From positions 90,902-154,901 of the forward strand of contig NZ_JBEPIJ010000008.1 in assembly GCF_040327995.1 (NCBI RefSeq): a DNA stretch of 64,000 nucleotides, in the 5' to 3' direction. Below are positions 33,094-42,063 of this stretch, piece after piece. Position 1 is the stretch's first letter; each line of letters begins with the position of its first letter. A program made the position numbers and the translations under genes. The notes beneath the pieces were generated by a model. That model was not told the origin of the DNA. It saw only the letters and a program-made list of their open reading frames with translations, and searched no databases. The DNA is from Solimonas thermocellulolyticum (GTDB taxonomy: Bacteria; Pseudomonadota; Gammaproteobacteria; Nevskiales; Nevskiaceae).

Positions 33094-35469
33094 TCAGAAG
33101 TCGTGCCGCAGGCTGACGATGGCCTGACGTCCGCGACCGGGGATACCCTGTCCACCGCCTTCGGCCAGCTGCGAGATGTAGCGTTCGTCGAAGGCATTGA
33201 GCATGTTGATGCGCACCTGGGTCTGGCCGGTGAATTTGTAGCTGGCGTATAGATCGGCCACTGTGTAGTCGTCGACGGTCACGGTGACATTGCCGGCATT
33301 GGGCAGGGGATCGACGCCGCTGGTGACGTCGTCGACGTACTGGACACCGCCGCCGAGGACGAGTTTTGGCGTGACATCGTAGGTCGAGAACAGATTGAAC
33401 GAGTGGCGCGGCGTGCCGCCGAGTTTCTGGGTGAGCACGAAGTCGCGGTCCAGCGCTTCGGACGTCGGCGGCGCGTCGGTGATCTCCGAGTGCAGATAGG
33501 TGTACCCAGCATACAGCCGCCAGTTCGCGGTCGGGGTTCCGGCGGCCAGCACCTCCACGCCCTGGATGTGGTACTCGACGTTGGGTGTGGTGATGTTGGC
33601 CGGATCCTGTGCCGGAAAGCGGCCTTTGGAGGTTTCGGTGCGGAACACGGCCGCTCCCAGGTCCAGGCCGGCGCCGAGGGTCTGCTTGATCCCCAGTTCA
33701 TAGGCCTTGACTTGTTCGGGCGGCGTATCGAAGCCGACGCCGACGATGGCCTCCGTCGCGCCGCCGCCGGCGAGTTGGACGCTGTTGCGGTCGAAGTTGG
33801 CCGACATCACATAGGCGTTGCCGAAGGCAGCGTAGACTGAGGTTTCCGGCAGGGGCTTGTACACCAGACCGAGGTTGTAGCCGACTTCGTCGTCCTTGCG
33901 CTCGTGTGTCGTGTTGTTGCTCGACGGGCCGTTGACGTCGTTGAACCCTCGCCTTGTCGCGGTGGCCTCGACCTGGTCCCAGCGCAGGCCCAGGTGCAGA
34001 TCCCACTGCGCGTTTAGCGCCAGGGTGTCGAGCACGTAGACGCCGATCTCGTCGGTTTCGAGCCGGTAAGTGGTCCCGTCATAAACCGGAAGGCCGAACA
34101 GCGTGCCGTCGATGACCTGGTGAGGGGGTAGCACGCGCGTGCCCGGGTCGTACAGGCGAGTCCAGGGACCGCGGGTGTCGCGGCGGCGGTCGTTCTCATA
34201 GCTGTAGCGCGCGATCTCGACGCCGGTCACCAGGGCGTGTGTGATGCGGCCGGTGTTGAAGTTGAACAGCAGATCGGTCTGGTTGTTGACCCCTTGGTCG
34301 ACTTGGTCGCGCGGCTTGGTCTCGCCGCGAACGCAGGGATCTTCGACCGAACACGACAGGTTGTCCGGGTTCAGGCCGCCAGGGTCAGCCGCGATCGAGA
34401 TGCGCGGCGACGATATCCAGCCATCGTTGTGCACGCGCGACAGCCGCAACTGATTCTTGAACACCGTCCCAGCGGCGAATGCGTGCTGGACGGTGAGTCC
34501 GAGTTGGCTGACGTCGACGATCTTTTCGTCGTTGGTATGGCCGTAGAAATTGTCGAAGTCGAGGCCGGGGGGGATGCGTCCGCCCTGACCGAGCAGGTTG
34601 CCGCGGTCGGCCGGTAGGCCGGCGTCGGGCAGATCGTCCTGACGCAGGAGCAGCACGTCGGCGCTCAGGTGCGTGGGCCCGTTGAAGCCCCAAGTATAGG
34701 CGGCGTAGAGGCCATAGCGCGATTCTTCGGCGACATCGCGTCCCGGAATCTCGGCGTCGTGTGCCAGTAGGTTGACCCGCAGCGCGCTGTCGTCGCCGAG
34801 GGTCCGGTTGGTATCCAGGGTCCCGCGATAGAGCCCGTCGGTACCGAGGCTGGCCTCGAAGCGGCTACTGTCGTTTTGCCGGGGCTTCTTGGTCACGAAG
34901 TTGATCGTGCCGCCGGCGGAGCCGCGCCCGGCGTACGCCGAATTAGGGCCTTTGACAATCTCGATCTGCTCGATGTAGAACGGATCGCGGAAGTAGTTGC
35001 CGAGGTCCCGTGTCTCGTTGACGTTGATGTCATCGCGAGCGTTGAAACCGCGGATCTTGAGCTGGTCGCCACCCGGGGGATTGCCTTCGCCGGCCTGCAG
35101 GCTGATGCCGGGGATGTTTTTCATCGCATCGCGCAGCGACAGCGTGCTCTGCTCCTCCAGCAGGTCCGAGGGCAGCACCGTGATCAGGCGTGGCGTCTGC
35201 TGCAGGTCACGGGTGTACTTCAGGCTGTCCACCTGTTCACCGCGAAAATCCACCACGGCGATTGGCGGCAGCACGATCGGCTCGTCGTCCTGACTCTCGG
35301 CAGGCTGGCCGGACAGGGTGTCCGCCGATGCTGCGCGGTCCGGGGCCGGCGCCTGGGCGGCCAGGCCGACGCTCGCCAACCCGTAGGAGCCGGCGCACAG
35401 CAGCACACGGGCGATCGGGGTTAGGCCGCAGCGGGGCGCCGCGACGCGGCCAGGACGAAACGTGTTCAT
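33094..35469 (-). CDS. TonB-dependent catecholate siderophore receptor, Fiu/PiuA-like
   Basis: The 791-residue outer-membrane receptor has a signal peptide (about 1-38), a TonB-box-like region (PIAVVDF), a plug domain (about 85-200; DAMKNIPGISLQAGEG, then RGFNARDD, and KGPNSAYAGRGSAGGTINFV) and a 22-strand barrel ending in aromatic Phe. The plug most resembles the Fiu/PiuA/CirA group for catecholate siderophores. A Fur box lies about 93 bases before the start. Codon use looks less GC-biased than the flagellar genes around it, which fits acquisition by transfer. Confidence 0.9.
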   Translation of the reverse strand: MNTFRPGRVAAPRCGLTPIARVLLCAGSYGLASVGLAAQAPAPDRAASADTLSGQPAESQDDEPIVLPPIAVVDFRGEQVDSLKYTRDLQQTPRLITVLPSDLLEEQSTLSLRDAMKNIPGISLQAGEGNPPGGDQLKIRGFNARDDINVNETRDLGNYFRDPFYIEQIEIVKGPNSAYAGRGSAGGTINFVTKKPRQNDSSRFEASLGTDGLYRGTLDTNRTLGDDSALRVNLLAHDAEIPGRDVAEESRYGLYAAYTWGFNGPTHLSADVLLLRQDDLPDAGLPADRGNLLGQGGRIPPGLDFDNFYGHTNDEKIVDVSQLGLTVQHAFAAGTVFKNQLRLSRVHNDGWISSPRISIAADPGGLNPDNLSCSVEDPCVRGETKPRDQVDQGVNNQTDLLFNFNTGRITHALVTGVEIARYSYENDRRRDTRGPWTRLYDPGTRVLPPHQVIDGTLFGLPVYDGTTYRLETDEIGVYVLDTLALNAQWDLHLGLRWDQVEATATRRGFNDVNGPSSNNTTHERKDDEVGYNLGLVYKPLPETSVYAAFGNAYVMSANFDRNSVQLAGGGATEAIVGVGFDTPPEQVKAYELGIKQTLGAGLDLGAAVFRTETSKGRFPAQDPANITTPNVEYHIQGVEVLAAGTPTANWRLYAGYTYLHSEITDAPPTSEALDRDFVLTQKLGGTPRHSFNLFSTYDVTPKLVLGGGVQYVDDVTSGVDPLPNAGNVTVTVDDYTVADLYASYKFTGQTQVRINMLNAFDERYISQLAEGGGQGIPGRGRQAIVSLRHDF

Positions 35470-35561
35470 TGCTCAGACTCCCTGTTCGATTGGATCAGTC
35501 AACGGCGTGCCGCGGTGGCGGTCCGCGGTGGCGGTGCACGGGCACGGCGGCGGATCTTAGA

Positions 35562-35576
35562 TGAGGATAATTCTCA
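35562..35576 (-). promoter_or_regulatory. Fur box upstream of TonB receptor
   Basis: TGAGGATAATTCTCA is an almost perfect 7-1-7 palindrome matching the Fur inverted repeat TGATAATNATTATCA at all but four positions. It lies about 93 bases before the receptor start and 138 bases before flgG on the other side. Iron-replete Fur should repress the receptor-hydroxylase operon. Confidence 0.82.
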
Positions 35577-35656
35577 TTGCAATGTGTAAAGGCAATCCAT
35601 TAATGCCCATAGCCCATGATCGAGTCGCCGGCGACACGTCGCGGCTCGCCTGCCCC

Positions 35657-35671
35657 TGGCCCGGAACTTGT
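35657..35671 (+). promoter_or_regulatory. Sigma-54-like promoter for flgGHIJKL
   Basis: TGGCCCGGAACTTGT has the -24 GG and -12 region at correct spacing but GT rather than GC at -12, the same deviation as the flgA element. It ends 42 bases before flgG, the same distance as in the fliL operon. The insertion cuts flgG off from the flgB promoter, so an element here is expected. Confidence 0.6.
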
Positions 35672-35713
35672 AGGCCCCTTGCCAAAGGCGGATTTCCGTC
35701 GCCGGAGGCAGTC

Positions 35714-36499
35714 ATGAACCAGTCCCTGTGGGTGGCCAAGACCGGGCTCGATGCGCAGCAGACACGCATGAGCCTGATCGCGAATAACCTCGCCAACGTC
35801 AACACCACCGGCTTCAAGCGCGGCCGTGCGTCGTTCCAGGATCTGATCTATCAGACCGTGCGCCAGCCGGGCGCGCAGACCTCGCAGCAGACGCAGGCGC
35901 CGTCGGGGTTGATGGTCGGCACCGGCACCCAGGTGGTGTCGACGGAGAAGCTGTTCGCGCAGGGCAATCTGCTGCAGACCAACAATCCCCTCGACCTGGC
36001 GATCAATGGCCGCGGTTTTTTCGAGGTGCGCCTGCCCGATGGCTCGGCCGCGTATACGCGCGACGGTTCGTTCCAGGTCGACGGCCAGGGCCAGATGGTG
36101 ACGGCGAGCGGCTATCCGCTGCAGCCGGGCATCACCATTCCGCCGAATGCGCAGAGCGTGACCATCGGCAGCGACGGCACGGTCAGCGTGCAGCTCGCCG
36201 GCGAGGCGGCGCCGCAGCAGGTCGGCAGCATCACCGTCGCCGATTTCATCAATCCCGCGGGCCTGCAGCCCAGGGGCGAGAACCTGTTCGCCGAGACCGC
36301 CGCGAGCGGCGCGCCGCAGACCGGTGCGCCGGGTCAGTCGGGCCTCGGCCTGTTGATCCAGGGCTCGCTGGAGTCCTCGAACGTCAACGTCGTCGAGGAA
36401 CTGGTCAACATGATCGAGACGCAGCGCGCCTATGAGATGAACTCCAAGGCGATCTCGACCACCGACCAGATGCTGGCCTACGTGTCGAACAATCTGTGA
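35714..36499 (+). CDS. flgG: Flagellar distal rod protein FlgG
   Basis: FlgG forms the distal rod. The 261-residue protein begins MNQSLWVAKTGLDAQQTRMS, followed by the NNLANVNTTGFKRGRASFQD motif, the YTRDGSFQVDGQGQMVTASG region and a C-terminal LESSNVNVVEELVNMIETQR helix. ATG 35714 gives the standard length. It starts the second half of the split rod-hook operon, and its stop overlaps the flgH start. Confidence 0.97.
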   Translation: MNQSLWVAKTGLDAQQTRMSLIANNLANVNTTGFKRGRASFQDLIYQTVRQPGAQTSQQTQAPSGLMVGTGTQVVSTEKLFAQGNLLQTNNPLDLAINGRGFFEVRLPDGSAAYTRDGSFQVDGQGQMVTASGYPLQPGITIPPNAQSVTIGSDGTVSVQLAGEAAPQQVGSITVADFINPAGLQPRGENLFAETAASGAPQTGAPGQSGLGLLIQGSLESSNVNVVEELVNMIETQRAYEMNSKAISTTDQMLAYVSNNL

Positions 36500-37167
36500 G
36501 CCGGATCGTGCGTACCGCCATCGGCATCGCCGCGCTCGCCGTGAGTGCCTGCGCGACTTCTCCCGGACCCGACCCCTACCGTCTGCCGCCCGAAGCGGTG
36601 GCGACGCCGGCGCCGGTGTCCAACGGCAGCATTTATGCGAGCGCGCAGAGCATCGCGCTGTTCGAGGATCGCAAGGCGCGCCAGGTCGGCGACGTGCTCA
36701 CGGTGCTGCTGGTCGAGAGGACCGACGCCAAGAAATCGGCGGCCACGAACACGAAGAAGGATGCCAGCTTCGCCATGCCCGGGCCGACGTTGTTCGGCCG
36801 TCCGGTGACGGCCGGCGGCACCGAGGTGCTCGACTTCGACATCCGCGGTGAGCGTGGCTTCACCGGCGCTGGCGGCAGCACCCAGTCCAATGCCCTGACC
36901 GGCTCGGTCAGCGTGCTCATCGCGCAGGTGCTGCCCAACGGCAACTTCGTCGTGCGCGGCGAAAAACAGATCGCGATCAACCGCGGCTCGGAAACGGTAT
37001 CGATCGAGGGCATCGTGCGTGAAGCCGACATCGCCGCCGACAACACCGTGCGTTCCGACCGCGTCGCCAATGCGCGCATCCACTACGGCGGTCGCGGCGA
37101 GCTGGCCGATGCCAATGCGCAAGGCTGGCTGTCGCGCTTCTTCAACTCGCCGTGGTTTCCGTTCTGA
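36496..37167 (+). CDS. flgH: Flagellar L-ring protein FlgH
   Basis: FlgH is an outer-membrane lipoprotein forming the L ring bushing around the rod. The 223-residue precursor starts at a GTG overlapping the flgG stop and has a lipoprotein signal with lipobox LAVSAC, acylated at Cys19. Family segments are present: GSIYASAQSIALFEDRKARQ, VGDVLTVLLVE and GNFVVRGEKQIAINRGSE. Length and place before flgI are standard. Confidence 0.95.
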   Translation: MSRIVRTAIGIAALAVSACATSPGPDPYRLPPEAVATPAPVSNGSIYASAQSIALFEDRKARQVGDVLTVLLVERTDAKKSAATNTKKDASFAMPGPTLFGRPVTAGGTEVLDFDIRGERGFTGAGGSTQSNALTGSVSVLIAQVLPNGNFVVRGEKQIAINRGSETVSIEGIVREADIAADNTVRSDRVANARIHYGGRGELADANAQGWLSRFFNSPWFPF

Positions 37168-37175
37168 GGTCCGCC

Positions 37176-38273
37176 ATGCGCAATCTGCTCATCGCAATGC
37201 TCGCCATGCTCACCCTGCCGGCACAGGCCGAGCGCATCAAGGATCTCGCCAGCATCGAGGGGGTCCGCGGCAATCCGCTGGTGGGCTATGGCCTCGTCGT
37301 CGGTCTCGACGGCACCGGCGATCAGACCACGCAGGCGCCGTTCACGACGCAGAGCCTCAAGGCCATGCTCAGCCAGCTCGGCGTCGTCGTGCCGCCGAAC
37401 CTCAATCCGCAGCTCAAGAACGTCGCCGCCGTCGCGGTGCACGCCGAACTGCCGGCTTTCGCCAAGCCGGGACAGCGTATCGACGTCACCGTCTCGTCGA
37501 TCGGCAATGCCGGCTCGCTGCGCGGCGGCGCGCTGCTGATGACGCCGCTCAAGGGTGCCGACGGACAGGTCTACGCGATTGCCCAGGGCAATGTCGTCGT
37601 CGGTGGCCTCGGCGTCTCCGGCCGCGACGGCTCGCGTATTTCGATCAACGTGCCCAGCTCGGGGCGCATTCCCAACGGTGCGCTGGTCGAGCGCACGGTG
37701 CCCAACAGCTTCGCCAGCAGCGGCGAGCTGCGGCTCAACCTGCACACGCCGGATTTCACCACGGCCGCGCGCGTCGCGCAGGCGGTCAATGCGCGACTCG
37801 GCGGCGATTTCGCCGAGGCGCTGGACGCGGTCACGGTGGCCGTCGTCGCGCCGGCCGACGCGCGTGAGCGTGTCGCCTTTCTCGCCGCGCTCGAAACCAT
37901 CGAAGTCGCGCCCGGCGAAGCCGCGGCGAAGGTCGTGATCAACTCGCGCACCGGAACCGTCGTGATCGGCAGCCATGTGCGCGTGCTGCCGGCAGCCGTC
38001 GCGCACGGCTCGCTGGCGGTGACGATCTCGGAGAATCCGGCGGTGAGCCAGCCGGGAGCCTTCTCGGACGGGCAGACCGTGGTCGTGCCCGATACTTCGA
38101 TCGAGGTCACGCAGCAGGGCGAGGGCCGCATGTTCCTGTTCCAGGCCGGCGTGTCGCTCGACGACATCGTGCGCGCGGTCAACCAGGTCGGCGCCGCGCC
38201 GGGCGACCTCGTCGCGATTCTCGAGGCCTTGCGTCAGGCCGGTGCGCTGCGCGCCGAGCTGGTCGTGATCTGA
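37176..38273 (+). CDS. flgI: Flagellar P-ring protein FlgI
   Basis: FlgI polymerises in the periplasm, with FlgA as chaperone, to form the P ring. The 365-residue precursor has a signal peptide (about residues 1-18, ending AQA) and the family opening ERIKDLASIEGVRGNPLVGY followed by GLVVGLDGTGDQT. ATG 37176 starts the signal peptide; an ATG eight codons upstream overlaps flgH. The stop overlaps the flgJ start (TGATG). Confidence 0.96.
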   Translation: MRNLLIAMLAMLTLPAQAERIKDLASIEGVRGNPLVGYGLVVGLDGTGDQTTQAPFTTQSLKAMLSQLGVVVPPNLNPQLKNVAAVAVHAELPAFAKPGQRIDVTVSSIGNAGSLRGGALLMTPLKGADGQVYAIAQGNVVVGGLGVSGRDGSRISINVPSSGRIPNGALVERTVPNSFASSGELRLNLHTPDFTTAARVAQAVNARLGGDFAEALDAVTVAVVAPADARERVAFLAALETIEVAPGEAAAKVVINSRTGTVVIGSHVRVLPAAVAHGSLAVTISENPAVSQPGAFSDGQTVVVPDTSIEVTQQGEGRMFLFQAGVSLDDIVRAVNQVGAAPGDLVAILEALRQAGALRAELVVI

Positions 38274-39214
38274 TGCGGTCTGCGGCCGTCACCGATTTTT
38301 CGCAGTACGCGCAGTTGCGCGCGCAGGCGCGCAGCGACGATCCGGCGGCCTTGCGGGCGACGGCCAAGCAGTTCGAGGCCCTGCTGCTGCAGCAGATGCT
38401 CAAGAGCATGCGCGCGGCGAGCCTCGGCGACGACGTCCTCGGCGGCGAGCAGACGCAGTTCTACCAGGAGATGTTCGATCAGCAGATCGCGCAGCACCTC
38501 GCCGCTGGACGCGGCCTGGGTATCGCCGATCTGATGATCCGGCAGATGCAGAACGGCGACGTGAGTCGTCAGACGTCAGACGTCAGACGTGATCCGGTGT
38601 CGACGCTCGCGCCGCTTCCCCGTGCATCTGAGTCCTCGGTTAGCCCATCGTCGCAAGCGCTCGCCAACGCCGCGAGCGTCGACGCCGCACCGCTGGCGTC
38701 TCACGGCTCACGTCTCACGCCCCACGAGTTCGTTCGCAGCATCCTGCCGTATGCCGAGAAGGCCGCGGCCGAACTCGGCATTCCTGCGCGCGTGCTCGTC
38801 GCCCAGGCTGCGCTCGAAACCGGCTGGGGTCAGCAGATGATGCGCCGCGCCGACGGCCGTCCGGCGTTCAACTACTTCGGCATCAAGGCCGATACACGCT
38901 GGCAGGGCGAGAAGGTGCAGACCATGACCCGTGAATTCGAGAACGGCGAGATGCGCCGGCGAAGTGCCGAATTCCGTGCCTACGACTCGCGGGCGGCAGC
39001 CTTCGACGACTACGTGCGCTTCCTCAAGTCCAATCCGCGCTATGCCCAAGCCCTGCGCCACGGCGGCGACGCCGCGCGCTTCACATCGGGGCTGCAAAAA
39101 GCCGGCTATGCCACCGATCCGGCGTATGCCCGCAAAATCCAGCACATCGCCGACGGGCAGACGATGAAGGCCGCGCTCCAGGCCGCGCGCCCGGTGCGTT
39201 TGATCCAGACCTAG
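38273..39214 (+). CDS. flgJ: Flagellar rod cap / peptidoglycan hydrolase FlgJ
   Basis: FlgJ caps the growing rod and opens the murein. The N-terminal rod-binding domain covers about residues 20-92 (KQFEALLLQQMLKSMRAASL). The C-terminal beta-N-acetylglucosaminidase domain covers about 153-310, with catalytic Glu182 in AALETGWGQQMM and FNYFGIKAD. The linker (residues about 97-150) is encoded by two heptamer arrays and the DNA between them, and reads SRQTSDVRRD and ASHGSRLTPH. Total length 313 equals E. coli FlgJ, so the gene is intact. Confidence 0.95.
   Translation: MRSAAVTDFSQYAQLRAQARSDDPAALRATAKQFEALLLQQMLKSMRAASLGDDVLGGEQTQFYQEMFDQQIAQHLAAGRGLGIADLMIRQMQNGDVSRQTSDVRRDPVSTLAPLPRASESSVSPSSQALANAASVDAAPLASHGSRLTPHEFVRSILPYAEKAAAELGIPARVLVAQAALETGWGQQMMRRADGRPAFNYFGIKADTRWQGEKVQTMTREFENGEMRRRSAEFRAYDSRAAAFDDYVRFLKSNPRYAQALRHGGDAARFTSGLQKAGYATDPAYARKIQHIADGQTMKAALQAARPVRLIQT
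38561..38720. repeat. Paired heptamer arrays inside flgJ
   Basis: GTCAGAC is repeated three times without a mismatch (38568-38588), flanked by GTGAGTC on the left and GTGA on the right. At 38700-38720 there are three tandem copies of CTCACGN (N = G, T, C). Read on the other strand the second array is GTGAGAC-like, so the two arrays are inverted relatives enclosing about 110 bases. The reading frame is kept throughout and the element forms the inter-domain linker of FlgJ. Confidence 0.8.
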
Positions 39215-39218
39215 CGCC

Positions 39219-40853
39219 ATGGCCGACCTTCTTTCCATCGGCATGTCTGGCCTGCTCGCCTACCGGCGCGCGCTGGATACCGCCGGCCACAACATCGCCA
39301 ACGCCAACACGGCGGGCTACAGCCGCCAGCGCGTCGAATTGGCGGCGCGGCCCGGTGCCGGCTCGGGTTCCGGCTACGTCGGCACCGGCGTGGATGTGGC
39401 CACCGTGCGTCGTCTCGGCGACGATCTGATCAGCGCACGCCTGCAGACCGACGCCTCTGCCTACGCACGCCTGCAGACCTACCACGGCTTCGCGTCGCGC
39501 GTGGACAGCCTGCTGTCCGACGCGGATGCCGGCTTGTCGCGTCCCTTGCAGGGATTCTTCGATGCCGCCAACGCGCTGTCGCAGACCCCGTCGTCGACGG
39601 CGGCGCGGCAGAACCTCATCGGCGCCGCCGACACGCTGGCCGCGCGCATGCGCGAGACCCAGGCGCAGCTCGACGGCATGGCAGGCGAGATCCACACGCG
39701 CATGCGCGCGACCGTCGACGAGGTCAACGAGCTGTCCGGCGCGCTCGCCGACCTGAACCGCGAGATCGTGCAGGCTTACGGCAGCTTCGGCGGGCAGCCG
39801 CCGAACGATTTGCTCGACCGCCGCGATCAGTTGCTGCAGGAGCTGTCGGCGCGCGTCGGCATCAGTACCTCGGCGCAGGCCGACGGCAGCGTGAACGTCT
39901 ACGTCGGTGGCGGCCAGGCGCTGGTACTCGGTCCCCGCTCGACCGCTCTGGGCGTCGCTGCCGATGTCTACGACAGTGGCCGGCTCGACATCGTCCATGC
40001 CGGCGGTGCGCGCATCACCGCACAGCTCGGCGGCGGTGTTCTCGGCGGCCTGCTCGACGCGCGCCGCGAGCTGCTCGATCCGGCACGCGCGCGGCTCGGC
40101 CGCATCGCCGCGGGCCTCACCGAGGCGGTCAACACGCAGCACGCACAAGGCTTCGACGCCAACGGCATCGCCGGTGGCGATTTCTTCGCGCCGCTGCGCG
40201 GCGCCGCCTTTGCCGCGACGGCGAATACCGGAACGGCGCAAATCGAAGTCAGCTTCGGCGATCCGGGCGCGCTCGGCGAGGGCGACTACGAACTGCGCTT
40301 CGACGGCAGCGCATGGTCGCTGAGCGATCTGCGCAGCGGCCAGTCGGTGGCGCTCACCGGCTCCGGCGCGCCGGGCGATCCGCTGGTCGGCGCCGGGCTC
40401 GAACTGCAGATCGGCGGCAGCGCCAGTGCCGGCGATCGTTTCCTGATCCGTCCGACGGTGTCGGCTGCAGCCGGCATGGCCGTTGCACTGGACGATCCCG
40501 CGCGACTGGCCGCCGCGGCGACGACGGCCAGCGGCGACAACGGCAATGCGCGCGCGCTCGCGGATCTGGCGAGCGGCGGCGTCTTCAACGGCGGCACGCA
40601 ATCGGTGCTGGCCGCGCATGCGGCGCTGGTGTCCAGTGCGGGTGCACGCGCGCAACAGGCCGCAATGCAGCTCGACGCGCAAGCGGCCATCGGCCAGCAG
40701 ACGCGGGCGCAGCGCGAGTCCGTCTCCGGCGTGAATCTCGATGAGGAGGCCGCTGACCTGATCCGCTACCAGCAGGCCTACCAGGCTGCGGCGCGCGTCG
40801 TGCAGGTGGCCGATACCCTGTTCCAGACGCTGCTGCAGGCGGCGGCACGCTGA
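39219..40853 (+). CDS. flgK: Flagellar hook-filament junction protein FlgK (HAP1)
   Basis: FlgK joins hook to filament. The 544-residue protein has the N-terminal SGLLAYRRALDTAGHNIANA and NTAGYSRQRVELA motif, the long HAP1 segment LDRRDQLLQELSARVGIS near residue 200, a variable middle and the C-terminal helix VNLDEEAADLIRYQQAYQAA. Length matches E. coli FlgK (547). Its chaperone FlgN is encoded at 25591. No separate sigma-28 promoter is visible in the 4-base gap after flgJ. Confidence 0.96.
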   Translation: MADLLSIGMSGLLAYRRALDTAGHNIANANTAGYSRQRVELAARPGAGSGSGYVGTGVDVATVRRLGDDLISARLQTDASAYARLQTYHGFASRVDSLLSDADAGLSRPLQGFFDAANALSQTPSSTAARQNLIGAADTLAARMRETQAQLDGMAGEIHTRMRATVDEVNELSGALADLNREIVQAYGSFGGQPPNDLLDRRDQLLQELSARVGISTSAQADGSVNVYVGGGQALVLGPRSTALGVAADVYDSGRLDIVHAGGARITAQLGGGVLGGLLDARRELLDPARARLGRIAAGLTEAVNTQHAQGFDANGIAGGDFFAPLRGAAFAATANTGTAQIEVSFGDPGALGEGDYELRFDGSAWSLSDLRSGQSVALTGSGAPGDPLVGAGLELQIGGSASAGDRFLIRPTVSAAAGMAVALDDPARLAAAATTASGDNGNARALADLASGGVFNGGTQSVLAAHAALVSSAGARAQQAAMQLDAQAAIGQQTRAQRESVSGVNLDEEAADLIRYQQAYQAAARVVQVADTLFQTLLQAAAR

Positions 40854-40864
40854 CGGAGAGCAGC

Positions 40865-42058
40865 ATGCGCGTATCGACCTTGCTGCTGCACCAGCGCAGT
40901 CTCGATCTGATGCAGATGCAGCAGCAGAACCTGCTGCGCACACAAACACAGTTGGCCACGCAGCAGAAGCTGCTGACGGCGGCCGACGACCCGGGCGACT
41001 GGGCTGCCGCAATGGGCATGGACCAGTTGCTCGCGCAGGCCCGGCGCTATCAGTCCAACGCCGAGGCCGCGCAGCACCGGCTGTCGCTCGAAGAGAGTGC
41101 CCTTGCCGAAGCGCAGGACGTGCTCGCGCATGCGCGCGAACTGGCGATCCAGGCCAACAGCAGCACGCAGTCGCCACAGACCCGCGCGGTCATCGCGCAG
41201 GAACTCCAAGGCCTGCGCGCGCAATTGCTGGCCATCGCCAACCGCGACGACGGGCAGGGGCGATATCTGTTCGCCGGCGCCCGCGATGCCGCCGAACCTT
41301 TTTCGTGGAACGGCAGTTCCGCGAGCTACGCCGGCGACGACGCGCCGCGGCTGTTGGCGATCGGCAATGCGCGCAGCATCGCCGTCGGCGATGCCGGCAG
41401 TGCCGTGTTCATGGGGCTTGCGACCGGCGACGGCCAAGTGCAGGTGAGCGCCGACGTGGCCAATACCGGTGCGACGCACCTGCAGCAGGCGCAGCTGCGC
41501 AATCCAGCCGCCTACGACGGCAACGCGTTCTCGCTGCGCTTCGTCGGCGGCAGCGTGGAGATCCGCGATGCGGCGGACACGCTCGTCGAGACCCGAAGCT
41601 ACGAGCCCGGCAGCAGCCTGCAGGTCAATGGCGTGGAGCTGCGCTTCGCCGGCACGCCCGCGGACGGTGACCGTTACCACATCGAGCCGAGCACGCAGCA
41701 GGACATGTTCGCGCTGCTGGACAAGCTCGCGAACATCGTCGCCGGACCGCAGCAGACGACCGGCGAGCGCGCCGGCGCACAGACGGCGATGCAGCAGGCG
41801 CTGTCGGAACTGGAGGCGGCGCAAGCGCGCCTGTCGTCGATCCGCACCGGCGCCGGCCTGCGCCTCGGCGCGGCGCAGGATGCCGCGGCGATGCTGTCGG
41901 CGCAGACCGTCGAAGCCGAATCCGCACTGTCGAAGCTGCGCGACGTCGACGTCGCCGAGGCCGCGAGCCGGCTGCAGCGCGAGCTACTGGCGCTGCAGGC
42001 CGCGCAGGCCGCGCATGCACGGGTGCAGGGGCTGAGCCTGTTCGACTACCTGCGCTAG
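40865..42058 (+). CDS. flgL: Flagellar hook-associated protein FlgL (HAP3)
   Basis: FlgL is the second junction protein, contacting flagellin. The 397-residue protein has flagellin-like N- and C-terminal helices: LTAADDPGDWAAAMGMDQLL near the start and LRDVDVAEAASRLQRELLAL then QAAQAAHARVQGLSLFDYLR at the end. The middle is a variable beta domain. GGAGAG precedes the ATG. It ends the flagellar operon, five bases from the stop of a convergent esterase gene. Confidence 0.95.
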   Translation: MRVSTLLLHQRSLDLMQMQQQNLLRTQTQLATQQKLLTAADDPGDWAAAMGMDQLLAQARRYQSNAEAAQHRLSLEESALAEAQDVLAHARELAIQANSSTQSPQTRAVIAQELQGLRAQLLAIANRDDGQGRYLFAGARDAAEPFSWNGSSASYAGDDAPRLLAIGNARSIAVGDAGSAVFMGLATGDGQVQVSADVANTGATHLQQAQLRNPAAYDGNAFSLRFVGGSVEIRDAADTLVETRSYEPGSSLQVNGVELRFAGTPADGDRYHIEPSTQQDMFALLDKLANIVAGPQQTTGERAGAQTAMQQALSELEAAQARLSSIRTGAGLRLGAAQDAAAMLSAQTVEAESALSKLRDVDVAEAASRLQRELLALQAAQAAHARVQGLSLFDYLR

Positions 42059-42063
42059 GCCGC

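Noticed and set aside
38561..38720. Repeat arrays as a CRISPR
   Set aside because: Units are only 7 bases, lack spacers and lie within a coding frame. No cas genes are present.
38273..39214. flgJ as a broken or frameshifted gene because of the repeats
   Set aside because: The frame stays open across both arrays, both domains are complete and total length equals that of E. coli FlgJ.
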